A DNA stretch of 64,000 bases, taken from positions 62,001 to 126,000 of the forward strand of contig JACKOW010000011.1 of NCBI GenBank assembly GCA_024234055.1, given 5' to 3'. The translations under genes and the position numbers were made by a program. Source of the stretch: Rhodanobacteraceae bacterium (GTDB taxonomy: Bacteria; Pseudomonadota; Gammaproteobacteria; Xanthomonadales; SZUA-5). This document shows, piece by piece, positions 17,299-26,520 of the stretch; position 1 is the stretch's first letter; each line of letters opens with the position of its first letter. The notes under the pieces were generated by a model that saw only the letters and a list, made by a program, of their open reading frames with translations, had not been told where the DNA came from and ran no database searches.

Positions 17299-20200
17299 GG
17301 GACTGATGTTCGTCGTCCAGGCCTGCCTATTGCAAGCCGTGGCTGCCGAGCCACTTATCTCCGATCCAGTATTCCGGCACATCGGCACCGAAGATGGACT
17401 GCCCTCGCAGCAGATCCAGGCGCTGGCCGAGGACGCCGAGGGCCGTGTCTGGATCGGCACGGCCAATGGACTGGTGCGTTTTGACGGGCAGGTGATGAAG
17501 AGCTATCCCGCGCGTCAGGATAGGCCCAACGCGCTGGCTTCGATCTCGGTGGAAGCCATGACCATCGATGGCAGGCAACAGCTCTGGGTGACGACCCAGG
17601 GTGGGCAGTTGGCCCGCTGGCGCCCCGAGAGTGATGATTTTCTCCGTTTCGACCTGGCGGCGATGCTGCAGGCCGAACAGCTGGAAGCCTGGGCGTTGGC
17701 CGGCGATGACCGGCGTCTGTGGGTAGGCACTTATGGTTCGGGCTTGCTGGAGCTGAATCTGGATGGCAAGGTCGTGGCACAGCATTCCATCCCTGCAGAT
17801 CTGGGAGGCGGCCATATTCTCGATCTGTCGCTCGACCAGGCCGGTGCGCTGTGGCTGGGTACGATGGACAAGCACCTGCTGCGTTTCGACCCGCACAGCG
17901 CCCGATTCAGCGCCCCCGATGCCGCTCTCGGCCCGGATCCGCTGCCGGTATTCGCGATCGCCCAGCGTCGAGGTAGGCCCTGGTTCAGTACCTCGGATGG
18001 CCGCCTGTGCAGCATCGAAGGCTCCCAGCCGCTACAGTGTCAGGAGCTCTCACAGCTGGCATTGCCCGGTCGGGCCAGACTGCTCCTGGCCGATGCCCGC
18101 GGCGACTGGATCGGCGGGAGCGGCGAGATGCTTCATGTGCTGGACGGCGTCGAGCAAAGGCTGAGTTATACCCCGGGCAGCCGTGGCGGTATTCCGGCCG
18201 AGGGCATGCGCACTGCCTTGATCGATCACAGTGGCGGGTTGTGGTTCGGTACCAGCGGTGGTGGACTGCTGCACCTGCCGAGATCGGCCGATCGCTTCGC
18301 GGTATGGCAGCCGGATCCACTGGCCCGCAGCGGACTGCTGAACGGGCGGGTGCGCGGGATTGCCCGTGATGCCGACGGATTGGTGTGGATTGGCACCCTC
18401 GGCGCCGGCTTGCACCGCCTGACGCCCACGACCGGCCGCATTCAGGCCGTGCCGCTGCCCGGCACCGGGCAATGGCGGGTCTGGGCGGTACTGGCGAGCG
18501 GCGGTGAACTCTGGGTGGGACATCAAGGAGGCTTGCTCAGACTGCAGCCTCAAGCCGATGGTGGTCTGCGCCTGTTGCAGCAATGGTCGGCCAACGAACT
18601 GGTCGATGGCAATGTCGATCTGCTCTACCAGCACCACGATGGCCGCATCTGGGCCACCTCCATGGGCGCCGGGCTGAATGCGATCGATCCGCGCACTGGC
18701 GAGCCTGAGCGGCACCTCTTCGGCGAGAACGGTCTTATCGGCACTGAAGTCCAGCAACTGGGCCAGGGACTGGACGGTCAGCTGTGGGTCGCCACGGATC
18801 GGGCCCTGCTGCGACTGGATGCGGATTGCCGCTGCTGGCAGTCCCTGTTGCCCACGGCGCGGGTGGATGCCTACAGCGTCGATGGCGGCGGTGGCATTTT
18901 TGCCTTCGTCGATGGCACTTTGGTGCACTACCTGTGGCGCGGCGGTCTCTATCGCGATGCCCGACGCGCTCCGCGCGCCTTCGCCGAATTTCAGACTCTG
19001 GGCGGCATGTGGCTGCAGCAAGGCGCGCTGTGGATGGCCGGGCCGCAGGGTCTGTTCCGCTATTTCCCCGAGCAGGATCGTCTGGAGACTTTTGATGGCC
19101 GGGACGGTCTGCCCTCACGCGAATTCAGCGATCGGCCCTTTCTGGCTGAACCCGACGGCAGATTGTGGATAGGCGGCGAGGCCGGATTGATCAGCGTCGA
19201 TACTGCCATGGCCTCGGCTCCGGCGGTGCCTGCGCGCCTGCGTTTCGAGCAGATCCATGTGGATGGCCCCGATGGCCCGCGCGAGCTGCAGCCGTTTGGG
19301 CGCGCCGAGCTGCAGCCCGATGAGCGTGAACTCTTGCTGTCGGTACGCCTGAACACGCTGGCGCGCACCCATGCCCAACGATTCAGCTTTCGCCTGGCGG
19401 GCTGGGAAGATGACTGGACCGAACCCAGTGCCGATCCCGAGCGCCGATTCGGTGGGCTCTCCGACGGCGACTACACCCTGCAGATCCGCGCCTGGGACGG
19501 TGATGGCCGAGCCGCCGTGAACACGCTCGAATGGGCGTTCACCGTTCTCCCGCCCTGGTGGCGCAGTGGCTGGGCTCTGGCCGCATACGCGCTGCTGCTG
19601 GTGCTGTCGGTGGCGGTCATCGAACGCTGGCGGCAATTGCGTCGGCGCAGCGCTGAGCGCTGGCGCGAGACCCAACGTCAGGCCGAATGGGCCGAACAGC
19701 TGGCGACGGAGCGCACGGCACTGGTGGCCGAGCTCAGCCATGAAATCCGCAATCCACTCAATGGCGTGCTCGGCATGGGGCGCCTGCTCGGTGAACAGCC
19801 TCTGCCGGAAACCGGGCGACGCCATCTGCAATTGCTCAACGACGCTGGCCGGCAGCTGCTGAATCTGCTCGACGACATGCTCGACTGGAGCCGACTCGAG
19901 GCCGGGGCTGAGCGGCTGCCGCTGCAGGCGGTGACACTCGCTGAACTGCTCGATGCAACCCTGGCGCGCTATTCGCAGCAGGCAGCCGAACGCGGGCTCT
20001 GGTTCCGGACCACCATCAATCCGACCTGGCGGGTGCTGGTCGATCCGCCGCGCTTGCTGCAGATCGTCGAGAATCTGCTCAGCAACGCGATCAAGTTCAC
20101 GCCTCGTGGTGGTGTCGACATCGACGCCGAGCGTGCCGGCGATCAGTTGCAGCTGCGGGTGCGCGACTCAGGACCGGGCATGAGCGCGGATCAGGCCAAC

Positions 20201-20797
20201 CGCTTGTTCCGTCCATTCGAGCGCGTCGGGGACCAGCGCGCGGCACCGGGAACGGGTCTTGGGCTGGCGATCAGCCGCAGCCTGGCCGAGCGCATGGGCG
20301 GCAGTCTCAGCGTCGAATCCACGCCTGGACAGGGCAGCGTGTTCAGCCTCAACCTGATGCTGGCATCTGAATCAGGCGCTGCCACTGACCTGCCGAGGGC
20401 AATGGTTGATGGCGCAGCGCCAGCGTCCCTGTCGGGGCGAGCGGTTCTGGTGGTGGACGATGATCCGGTCGCGCGCGAACTGCTGCTGCAGGAGCTGGGT
20501 GCGCTCGGCGCGCGGGTGCATCTGGCTGCCGATGCGCTCAGCGCCCTGATCCTCACCCAGCAGCAACCTCTGTCGCTGGCACTGATCGATTGGGACCTGC
20601 CTGGCATGAGCGGCGTTGAGCTGGCGCAGACACTGCAATTGCAGCAGCCACAACTGCCGCTGGTCGCGTTGACGGGGCGCGGCACCCCGGAGGATCTGGC
20701 CCTAAGCGTGGAGGCCGGCTTCCGCGCCCATCTGCTGAAGCCGGTGCGGCCAGAACGCCTGGTGGCAACCCTGCTGGCGGTGCTGGGACGGCCATGA
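17297..20797 (+). CDS. two-component hybrid sensor: beta-propeller sensor, Y_Y_Y, histidine kinase, receiver
   Basis: About 1166 residues from ATG 17297. A short hydrophobic signal is followed by two seven-bladed-type propeller regions with repeated GLPSQQIQ/DAEGRVWIGT motifs (to about residue 660). Then come a Y_Y_Y domain (to about 750), a membrane helix (about 754-775), HisKA with His815 in ELSHEIRNPLNGVL, HATPase (NLLSNAIKFT, DSGPGM, GTGLGLAIS) and a receiver with Asp1098 in LIDWDLPGMSG. There is no AraC-type HTH, unlike Bacteroides hybrids. The start is uncertain: ATGs at 17213 and 17234 give a more basic N-terminus but overlap the GTPase gene. Its ATG and that of the divergent GTPase share bases. 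Confidence 0.82.
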   Translation: MGLMFVVQACLLQAVAAEPLISDPVFRHIGTEDGLPSQQIQALAEDAEGRVWIGTANGLVRFDGQVMKSYPARQDRPNALASISVEAMTIDGRQQLWVTTQGGQLARWRPESDDFLRFDLAAMLQAEQLEAWALAGDDRRLWVGTYGSGLLELNLDGKVVAQHSIPADLGGGHILDLSLDQAGALWLGTMDKHLLRFDPHSARFSAPDAALGPDPLPVFAIAQRRGRPWFSTSDGRLCSIEGSQPLQCQELSQLALPGRARLLLADARGDWIGGSGEMLHVLDGVEQRLSYTPGSRGGIPAEGMRTALIDHSGGLWFGTSGGGLLHLPRSADRFAVWQPDPLARSGLLNGRVRGIARDADGLVWIGTLGAGLHRLTPTTGRIQAVPLPGTGQWRVWAVLASGGELWVGHQGGLLRLQPQADGGLRLLQQWSANELVDGNVDLLYQHHDGRIWATSMGAGLNAIDPRTGEPERHLFGENGLIGTEVQQLGQGLDGQLWVATDRALLRLDADCRCWQSLLPTARVDAYSVDGGGGIFAFVDGTLVHYLWRGGLYRDARRAPRAFAEFQTLGGMWLQQGALWMAGPQGLFRYFPEQDRLETFDGRDGLPSREFSDRPFLAEPDGRLWIGGEAGLISVDTAMASAPAVPARLRFEQIHVDGPDGPRELQPFGRAELQPDERELLLSVRLNTLARTHAQRFSFRLAGWEDDWTEPSADPERRFGGLSDGDYTLQIRAWDGDGRAAVNTLEWAFTVLPPWWRSGWALAAYALLLVLSVAVIERWRQLRRRSAERWRETQRQAEWAEQLATERTALVAELSHEIRNPLNGVLGMGRLLGEQPLPETGRRHLQLLNDAGRQLLNLLDDMLDWSRLEAGAERLPLQAVTLAELLDATLARYSQQAAERGLWFRTTINPTWRVLVDPPRLLQIVENLLSNAIKFTPRGGVDIDAERAGDQLQLRVRDSGPGMSADQANRLFRPFERVGDQRAAPGTGLGLAISRSLAERMGGSLSVESTPGQGSVFSLNLMLASESGAATDLPRAMVDGAAPASLSGRAVLVVDDDPVARELLLQELGALGARVHLAADALSALILTQQQPLSLALIDWDLPGMSGVELAQTLQLQQPQLPLVALTGRGTPEDLALSVEAGFRAHLLKPVRPERLVATLLAVLGRP

Positions 20798-20838
20798 ACG
20801 CGCAGCGGTGCCGTCGCCGGCGGGCCCGTATCCCCGAA

Positions 20839-21579
20839 TCAGTCCTTCAGCAGCTGTTTGGCGCGGTGGATCCACTCGCGCTGGGCCTTGCGGTAGAAGG
20901 CCGGAGCCAACTTGCTGCGTGACAGCACCGTTTCCAGCACGGTGCGGGCATCGCCCTCCATGCCCAGTTGACGCAGCAGCTCGGCCTTGCGTACGCGAGC
21001 CTCCTCACCGGGATAGGAGTCGGATAGCACTTCGTATTCCGCCAGAGCCTCCTGATCGCGCCCCAGCTGCTGAAGCGTGCGCGCATAGAGCAAGTGACCT
21101 TCAGGCGACTTGAAGTCCGGATTGGCCCGGATCAGGTGATTCAGTGTGTCGTGGGTGTCCTGCGCCTTGTCCTGGGCAAACTGCGCTTGCGCCAGCGCCA
21201 GCAGGATATCCGGGTCCTCGGCGTGCAGGCCGCGCAGGCACTCGCGAAACACGGCTTCAGCCTCGGCCGGCTCGTCCAGTTCCAGAAATTCGGCACCCAG
21301 GCGCATGCGGTTCTGCACGGTGTCGGCGCGCGCCAGTTCTTCGCGCAAGCGCCTCAGATCCCGCTCCGGATTGATGGTCTTGGCAATGCCCTTGGCCGCC
21401 TGGCGCGCGCGCGGATCGTTCTGCAGGTCCGGCAGCATCTGCGTCAGGGCATAGACGGCCACGCCAACAAAGGAGCCGAAGATGATGACCCAGACCCACC
21501 AGTACGGCCGTCCTGTGCGCAGCACGTGCACCACGCAGATGGTCTGCAGGAGGATCGACAGGACTAGGGCTACGGACAT
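20839..21579 (-). CDS. membrane-anchored TPR protein
   Basis: A 246-residue protein with two hydrophobic segments at the N-terminus (about residues 3-20 and 27-46) and then several tetratricopeptide-like helices (from about residue 85: QNRMRLGAEFLELDEPAEA, DPDILLALAQAQFAQDK, LLYARTLQQLGRDQEALAEY). It probably serves as a protein-interaction scaffold on the cytoplasmic membrane. It is convergent with the hybrid sensor (41 bp apart) and divergent from the diguanylate cyclase. No specific partner can be named. Confidence 0.78.
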   Translation of the reverse strand: MSVALVLSILLQTICVVHVLRTGRPYWWVWVIIFGSFVGVAVYALTQMLPDLQNDPRARQAAKGIAKTINPERDLRRLREELARADTVQNRMRLGAEFLELDEPAEAEAVFRECLRGLHAEDPDILLALAQAQFAQDKAQDTHDTLNHLIRANPDFKSPEGHLLYARTLQQLGRDQEALAEYEVLSDSYPGEEARVRKAELLRQLGMEGDARTVLETVLSRSKLAPAFYRKAQREWIHRAKQLLKD

Positions 21580-21775
21580 GGGCGTCGCCGGCGGCTCAGG
21601 CTATGCGGGGGCGCAAGCATCGCCGATTCCGGCGCAGTCGTGAACCTCCGATCGGAATTGCGCCTGCGGCGCAGACGCCCCACCGTGAAATCGAGATGAA
21701 TAGTCACTTGCATATCCCGGGCCGAGGCCGGACACTCGCAGGACGAATGCGAGCCGTGACGGGGGATCGGAGAGC

Positions 21776-22804
21776 ATGCTCGAACGCCTGAAAGGCGATT
21801 TTGATCTGGCCATCATCACCTTCTTCGGTGGCTACTCGGCGCTGGGCATCTTCCCGTTTGCGGTCTACCGATTCGCGGCGGGCGAGTATCTGCTGGGCCT
21901 GGTGGACGCGCTGATCGTCGTCTCGATCCTTGGAAACATGGCTTATGCCTGGATCAGCGGCAACATGCGTCGTGCCGGGCTGCTGATGGCCTGTTTCAAT
22001 ACGCTGGGCTGCGCCGCCATCACCCTGATGTTCGGCCATCATGGCCTGTTCTGGGTGTTCGTGGTGGTGGTGACCAATTTCTTCCTGGCCACACGGCGCT
22101 TTGCGGTGGCACTGAATGTGGTTCTGGTGCTGTCGGTAGCCACCCATCAGGCCGTCTTCGATTCACGCCTGGAGCTGATTTCCTTCCTGGTGACCATCAC
22201 GCTCGTCGGCGTTTGCACCTTCCTGTTCGCCAAGCGCACTGCCACCCAACGTGAACAACTGGAAGTGCTTGCCTCGCGCGACCCCCTGACCAATGCAGGC
22301 AATCGCCGGCTGATGGACGTGGACCTCACCCGTGCAGCACGGCAGTTTGCCCGCGACGGGCAGGAATACTCGTTGGCCATGTTCGATCTCGATCACTTCA
22401 AGCGCATCAACGATGAGCACGGCCACAAGGCGGGTGATCAGGTATTGGCCGAGTTTGCCCGGCTCATCCTGCGCGGCACGCGCAAGCAGGATCGGCTCTA
22501 TCGCTATGGCGGCGAGGAATTCGTGCTGTTGATGCCTGGCACCGACAGCCGCGGGGCGGAACAGCTGCTGTTTCAGTTGCAGGACACCATCCGTACCAGC
22601 CTGCGCAGCCCTGGCGGCAGCGTGCGCGTTTCGGCCGGCGTGGCCAGCCTGCGGGCGGGCGAGGACTGGTCACGCTGGCTGGCGCGGGCCGATGCGGCCC
22701 TGTACGCCGCCAAGCACGGCGGTCGCGATCAGGTCGTGGTCGATGAGCGCGAAAGCGCCCACAGTGCGCCACCGAGCATGGAGCGCCGGCGCGCAGGCGC
22801 CTGA
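21776..22804 (+). CDS. diguanylate cyclase with membrane domain (GGDEF)
   Basis: A 342-residue protein with about six membrane helices (residues 12-152) followed by a GGDEF domain. The active site is GGEEF (245-249) and DPLTNAGNRR opens the domain. An inhibitory I-site RKQD lies at 236-239, five residues before the active-site motif, so product inhibition is expected. It makes cyclic di-GMP from two GTP. The membrane part probably senses a small hydrophobic or redox cue, but no known sensor signature was seen. An ATG at 21776 follows a GGAG-type site. There is no EAL domain. Confidence 0.9.
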   Translation: MLERLKGDFDLAIITFFGGYSALGIFPFAVYRFAAGEYLLGLVDALIVVSILGNMAYAWISGNMRRAGLLMACFNTLGCAAITLMFGHHGLFWVFVVVVTNFFLATRRFAVALNVVLVLSVATHQAVFDSRLELISFLVTITLVGVCTFLFAKRTATQREQLEVLASRDPLTNAGNRRLMDVDLTRAARQFARDGQEYSLAMFDLDHFKRINDEHGHKAGDQVLAEFARLILRGTRKQDRLYRYGGEEFVLLMPGTDSRGAEQLLFQLQDTIRTSLRSPGGSVRVSAGVASLRAGEDWSRWLARADAALYAAKHGGRDQVVVDERESAHSAPPSMERRRAGA

Positions 22805-22815
22805 ACCTGCCAAGT

Positions 22816-24084
22816 TCAGCATTTGTCGCGGTCGCCGAAGATGATCCGGGCGGAGCGCTCGTGGGTCCAGTAGGCCCAGGCCCAGTCGATCAGTACTACC
22901 AGTCGATTGCGGAAGCCGATCAGAAAGTACACATGCGCTGCCAGCCAGAACCACCAGGCCGGCAGGCCGGACAGCCTCAGTCGACCGTACTGGATCACCG
23001 CCGCCATACGGCCGATGGTCGCCAGCAGGCCGAAGTCCCGATAACGGAAGGCGCTGGATTCACGCCCGCGCAGGCGTTGCTGCAATGCCTGCGCCACGTG
23101 CTTGCCCATCTGCTTGGCTGCCGGCGCCGTGCCGGGCACGGGCGCGTCCTTGTTCTTCACGCTGGCGAGATCGCCGGCGACGAACACTTCGGGGCGGCCG
23201 GGTAGCGACAGATCCGCGGATACCAGCACGCGGCCGCTGCGGTCGCAGTCCGCGCCCAACATTGCGCCGAGCGGTGAGGCGGCAACACCGGCCGCCCAGA
23301 TCACCGTTCGCGCCGCCAGCCTGTCCTTGCCGACGATCAGCCCTTGCTCATCGATGGCGGAAACCGGGGCGCCCAGGTGTACTTCCACACCGAGTTTTTG
23401 CAGCTGCAAGCGGGCCTTCTCGCTCATGACCGGGTCGAAGGCGGGCAACACCCGCGCACCTGCCTCGATCAGCAGTACTCGGGCGCGGGTTGGGTCGCTG
23501 TGGCGAAATTCGCTGCGCAGCGTGTGTCGGGCAATCTCGGCCACGGTGCCCGCCAGTTCCACACCGGTCGGTCCGGCGCCGATGATGGCGATGCTCAGCC
23601 AGGCGCTGCGCGCCTCTGGATCCGGGCAGCGCTCGGCCTGTTCGAAGGCGCCGAGGATGCGGCCGCGGATGGCCATGGCATCGTTCAGGGTCTTCAGTCC
23701 CGGCGCGAATGCAGCCCACTCGGGATGCCCGAAGTAGGCGTGAGTGGCGCCGCTGGCCACCAGCAGATAGTCGTAGTCGATGATGGCACCGTCGCTGCAC
23801 CGGACTTGGCGTCCGGTCGTATCGATCGCACTGACCTCTGCCATCAGCACCGTGGTATTGGCTTGTCGGCGCAGGATATGCCGCAGGGGTGCGGCGATGG
23901 CCGGCGCCGACAGACCGGCTGTGGCCACCTGATACAGCAAGGGCTGGAACAGATGATGATTGCAGCGGTCGATCAGCACGATGTCGAGCGGCGCCCGCGC
24001 CAGCGCGCGCACCGCCCAGAGTCCGGCAAAACCGCCGCCGATCACGATCAGGCGCGGGCGGCGGCGATCCAGGCTCACCGGCAT
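22816..24084 (-). CDS. ndh: type II NADH dehydrogenase (NDH-2)
   Basis: A 422-residue flavoprotein. The FAD-binding loop is GGGFAGLWA near the N-terminus and the NADH loop is IGAGPTGVELAGTVAEIA mid-protein. FVAGDLA is the second FAD motif. The C-terminus ends in an amphipathic/hydrophobic stretch (AWWFWLAAHVYFLIGFRNR) that attaches NDH-2 to the membrane. It oxidises NADH with quinone without pumping protons. ATG at 24084 was chosen; a TTG at 24096 would overlap the upstream gene by 4 bp and is possible. It follows the AIM24-like gene on the same strand. Confidence 0.88.
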   Translation of the reverse strand: MPVSLDRRRPRLIVIGGGFAGLWAVRALARAPLDIVLIDRCNHHLFQPLLYQVATAGLSAPAIAAPLRHILRRQANTTVLMAEVSAIDTTGRQVRCSDGAIIDYDYLLVASGATHAYFGHPEWAAFAPGLKTLNDAMAIRGRILGAFEQAERCPDPEARSAWLSIAIIGAGPTGVELAGTVAEIARHTLRSEFRHSDPTRARVLLIEAGARVLPAFDPVMSEKARLQLQKLGVEVHLGAPVSAIDEQGLIVGKDRLAARTVIWAAGVAASPLGAMLGADCDRSGRVLVSADLSLPGRPEVFVAGDLASVKNKDAPVPGTAPAAKQMGKHVAQALQQRLRGRESSAFRYRDFGLLATIGRMAAVIQYGRLRLSGLPAWWFWLAAHVYFLIGFRNRLVVLIDWAWAYWTHERSARIIFGDRDKC

Positions 24085-24092
24085 CGCCAAAC

Positions 24093-25097
24093 TCAATAGT
24101 CCCTGTCGCCCGCGACGATGCCGCCAAGGCCGCCCAGGATCGAGCCCTCGCCCTTGCTGCCGCCGCGCTGCGGCGCTGCGGACAACATACGTCCGGCCAG
24201 TCGTGAGAAGGGCAGGCTCTGCAGCCAGACGTGGCCAGGGCCGGTCAGGCGCGCGAAGAACAGGCCTTCGCCGCCGAACAGGATGCTCTTGATGCCGCCG
24301 ACCTGTTCGACATCGAAGTGCACGCTGCTGGTCAGGGCCACCACGCAGCCGGTATCCACCTGCAGGGTCTCGCCGGCCTTGAGTTCGCGTTCGACCACGG
24401 TGCCGCCAGCGTGCACGAACACCAGACCATCACCATCGAGCTTCTGCATGATGAAGCCCTCGCCACCAAACAGGCCGGTCAGGATCTTCTTCTGGAAGAA
24501 GATGCCGATCTGCACGCCTTTGGCCGCGCACAGGAAGGCATCCTTCTGGCAGATGATCGTGCCGCCGTAGTTGCTCAGCGTCATCGGGATGATGGTGCCG
24601 GGGTAGGGCGCGGCAAAGGCGGCCCTGGCCTTGCCGCTGGGTGCGGTATTCGTGAACACGGTTGTGAACAGACTCTCGCCGGTGATCAGGCGCTTGCCGG
24701 CGCCGACCAGCTTGTCGAGAAAGCCGCCGCTCGCAGCCTTGGCGCTGCCGTCGCCGAACACGGTCTCCATGCTGATCACCGGATTCTTGAACATCAGCGT
24801 GCCGGCTTCGGCCACGCAGCTCTCGCCGGGGTCGAGTTCGATCTCGACGAACTGCATGTCTTCGCCGTAGATGACATAGTCGATCTCGTCGGCGCGCTGC
24901 GCACCGAGCGGGGGCGGAATCAGCGCCTGCGGTGTAACGTCGGCGCGCAGTTCTGCCACATTGGCGATCGGCAGCCACTCGGCGAAACCATTGCGCCAGC
25001 AGAAACCGCTGGGATCACGCTGCGCCTGGGCTGCCGCAGCGGCATGTTCGAGCGGACCCATCTGCTGCCCGTTGTAGCTGAAGTACCACTGGTGCAT
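24093..25097 (-). CDS. AIM24/TIGR00266-family protein with N-terminal GYF_2 domain
   Basis: A 334-residue protein. The first 50 residues (WYFSYNGQQMGPLE) are a GYF_2/DUF4339 domain. From about residue 70 the protein is a TIGR00266/AIM24 beta-solenoid, with GESLFTTVFTN, GGTIICQKDAFLCA and a C-terminal GGEGLFFARLTGPGHVWLQS. The family lacks an assigned reaction; relatives are implicated in membrane or stress functions. The gene is coupled to ndh (9 bp gap to the ATG, or 4-bp overlap if TTG is used). No membrane helix is evident. Confidence 0.82.
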   Translation of the reverse strand: MHQWYFSYNGQQMGPLEHAAAAAQAQRDPSGFCWRNGFAEWLPIANVAELRADVTPQALIPPPLGAQRADEIDYVIYGEDMQFVEIELDPGESCVAEAGTLMFKNPVISMETVFGDGSAKAASGGFLDKLVGAGKRLITGESLFTTVFTNTAPSGKARAAFAAPYPGTIIPMTLSNYGGTIICQKDAFLCAAKGVQIGIFFQKKILTGLFGGEGFIMQKLDGDGLVFVHAGGTVVERELKAGETLQVDTGCVVALTSSVHFDVEQVGGIKSILFGGEGLFFARLTGPGHVWLQSLPFSRLAGRMLSAAPQRGGSKGEGSILGGLGGIVAGDRDY

Positions 25098-25237
25098 GAC
25101 AAAGCTCTCCGATGATTGGGAAATGGATGGTGCCTGGCGCGTAGGCTGGGGGGCGGATACTGCAGAGTCAGAACGTGACCCGCCTCACTCGCGGGCCGGA
25201 ATCACCCGCACCTGCGCGTTGCCAGACAGCTGCGTGC

Positions 25238-25891
25238 TCAACCCAGCTGCAATTGTTGATGCACGCGCTCGCGGTCCTCTGCGCTCAGGCCCAAAGCGCC
25301 GGCCAGGCGATCCAGGTATTCACGTTCGGCATCGGTGTCGATGGTGATGGCAATCATGGCTGCCGCATAGGTTTCCAGTTTCAGCGCCGGACGCGTTGCC
25401 GCCGCAATCTGTTCCAGCGTGGCTGGCGTGCGCAGTTCACCCATCAGGAATTGCTGGGTGGCAGGATCAAGGCCAGCTTCGAGCGCGCGTTCGAGGATGG
25501 CACTGCGCTCCTGCGCATCAATCTGGCCATCTGCATTGGCGGCGGCGATCATCGAGCGGATCAGGTGACTGGCGTCGGCGTTGCGGTCTGGTGAGCTTTC
25601 CTGGGCGCCGGCCGGCATGGGCGGCGGCGGTGGCGCCGAGGCTGCCGGCGGCAGCCCTGGGGCCGGCGGGGGTGGCGGTGGCATGGCAGTGCCCGGGCTC
25701 ACCGGTGCTGCGCTGCCGGCAGCACTCTGTTGACCCTTGTAGTGCTCCCAGGCAGCCATGGCCAGGCCGATGACACCCACGCCCAGCTGCGCCTTGCTGA
25801 CGCCCGGAATCATCGAGGATTGGCGCCGACTCCGGCCCTGACCTACACCGCCTGCGAGCATCTGGCCCAGCAGTTTCTCCACATTGAACAC
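25238..25891 (-). CDS. TerB-like / DUF533 (YebE) family protein
   Basis: A 217-residue protein. GTG at 25891 (VFNVEKLLGQMLAGGVG) has GGAG nine bases ahead and matches the family N-terminus; the open frame upstream is rejected. A short hydrophobic segment (AQLGVGVIGLAMAAWEHY) is followed by a proline-rich linker (about residues 72-105, runs of PPPPPP). Then comes a TerB-like helical domain with SHLIRSMIAAANADGQIDAQER, the conserved acidic motif of this fold. DUF533 proteins sit at the inner membrane with unknown function. It is divergent from dgkA. Confidence 0.8.
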   Translation of the reverse strand: MFNVEKLLGQMLAGGVGQGRSRRQSSMIPGVSKAQLGVGVIGLAMAAWEHYKGQQSAAGSAAPVSPGTAMPPPPPPAPGLPPAASAPPPPPMPAGAQESSPDRNADASHLIRSMIAAANADGQIDAQERSAILERALEAGLDPATQQFLMGELRTPATLEQIAAATRPALKLETYAAAMIAITIDTDAEREYLDRLAGALGLSAEDRERVHQQLQLG

Positions 25892-26135
25892 GTGCGCGAC
25901 TCCACAGGGTAAACAACAGATACTCGCGCGGACCGGGGCAAGTCTCAAGCCAACGTCTCGCGCTTGTTGATCGAAGGGCACGATGCGATCATTGCAGGCT
26001 GACTGTTTCACCCAGATGTTGCGCGATGCCGATCGTTCATTTTTTGCGCAGCTCTCGTTCAGTGCAACTTTCCCCGACGCCAGCAATCGCGATACTCGCG
26101 ATCCGGTCGTGCGCGACGGTTTGAGAAAAGACTAC

Positions 26136-26516
26136 ATGGCCAGTATCGAAGGGCGCGGACCAAGACAGGTCATCAAGGCACTGGGCTATTCGGCACAAGG
26201 CCTGCGGGCGGCCTTCCGCTTTGAAAGCTCGTTTCGCCTGGAGGTCTACCTGTTCGTGATCCTGGCGCCCTTGGCGCTGTACCTGGGCGCCGATGCCATC
26301 GAGCGGATCCTGATGCTTGGCTCGCTGTTGCTGGTGTTGACGGTGGAACTGCTGAACGGTGCGGTTGAGGCCATCGTCGACAAGACCACGCCCGAGTACC
26401 ACGAATTGGCAGGTCGCTCCAAGGACATGGGCTCGGCGGCGGTGTTCCTGTGCATGGTCAACGTGGTTGTGACCTGGTCCTTGATTCTGCTTCCCCGATA
26501 CCTGGGGGGCTCCTGA
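26136..26516 (+). CDS. dgkA: diacylglycerol kinase (DgkA)
   Basis: A 126-residue three-helix membrane kinase of normal length. Residues matching E. coli catalytic positions are E71, N74, E78 and D97 (within VELLNGAVEAIVDK and SKDMGSAAV). It recycles diacylglycerol to phosphatidic acid in the inner membrane. ATG at 26136 was chosen with GAGAAAAG upstream; an open frame from 25983 would add 51 non-homologous residues and is rejected. It lies 4 bp before terC, so the two genes are probably co-transcribed. Confidence 0.95.
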   Translation: MASIEGRGPRQVIKALGYSAQGLRAAFRFESSFRLEVYLFVILAPLALYLGADAIERILMLGSLLLVLTVELLNGAVEAIVDKTTPEYHELAGRSKDMGSAAVFLCMVNVVVTWSLILLPRYLGGS

Positions 26517-26520
26517 TTCG

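Noticed and set aside
25983..26135. N-terminal extension of DgkA
   Set aside because: It adds 51 residues without similarity, and a good ribosome-binding site lies before ATG 26136.
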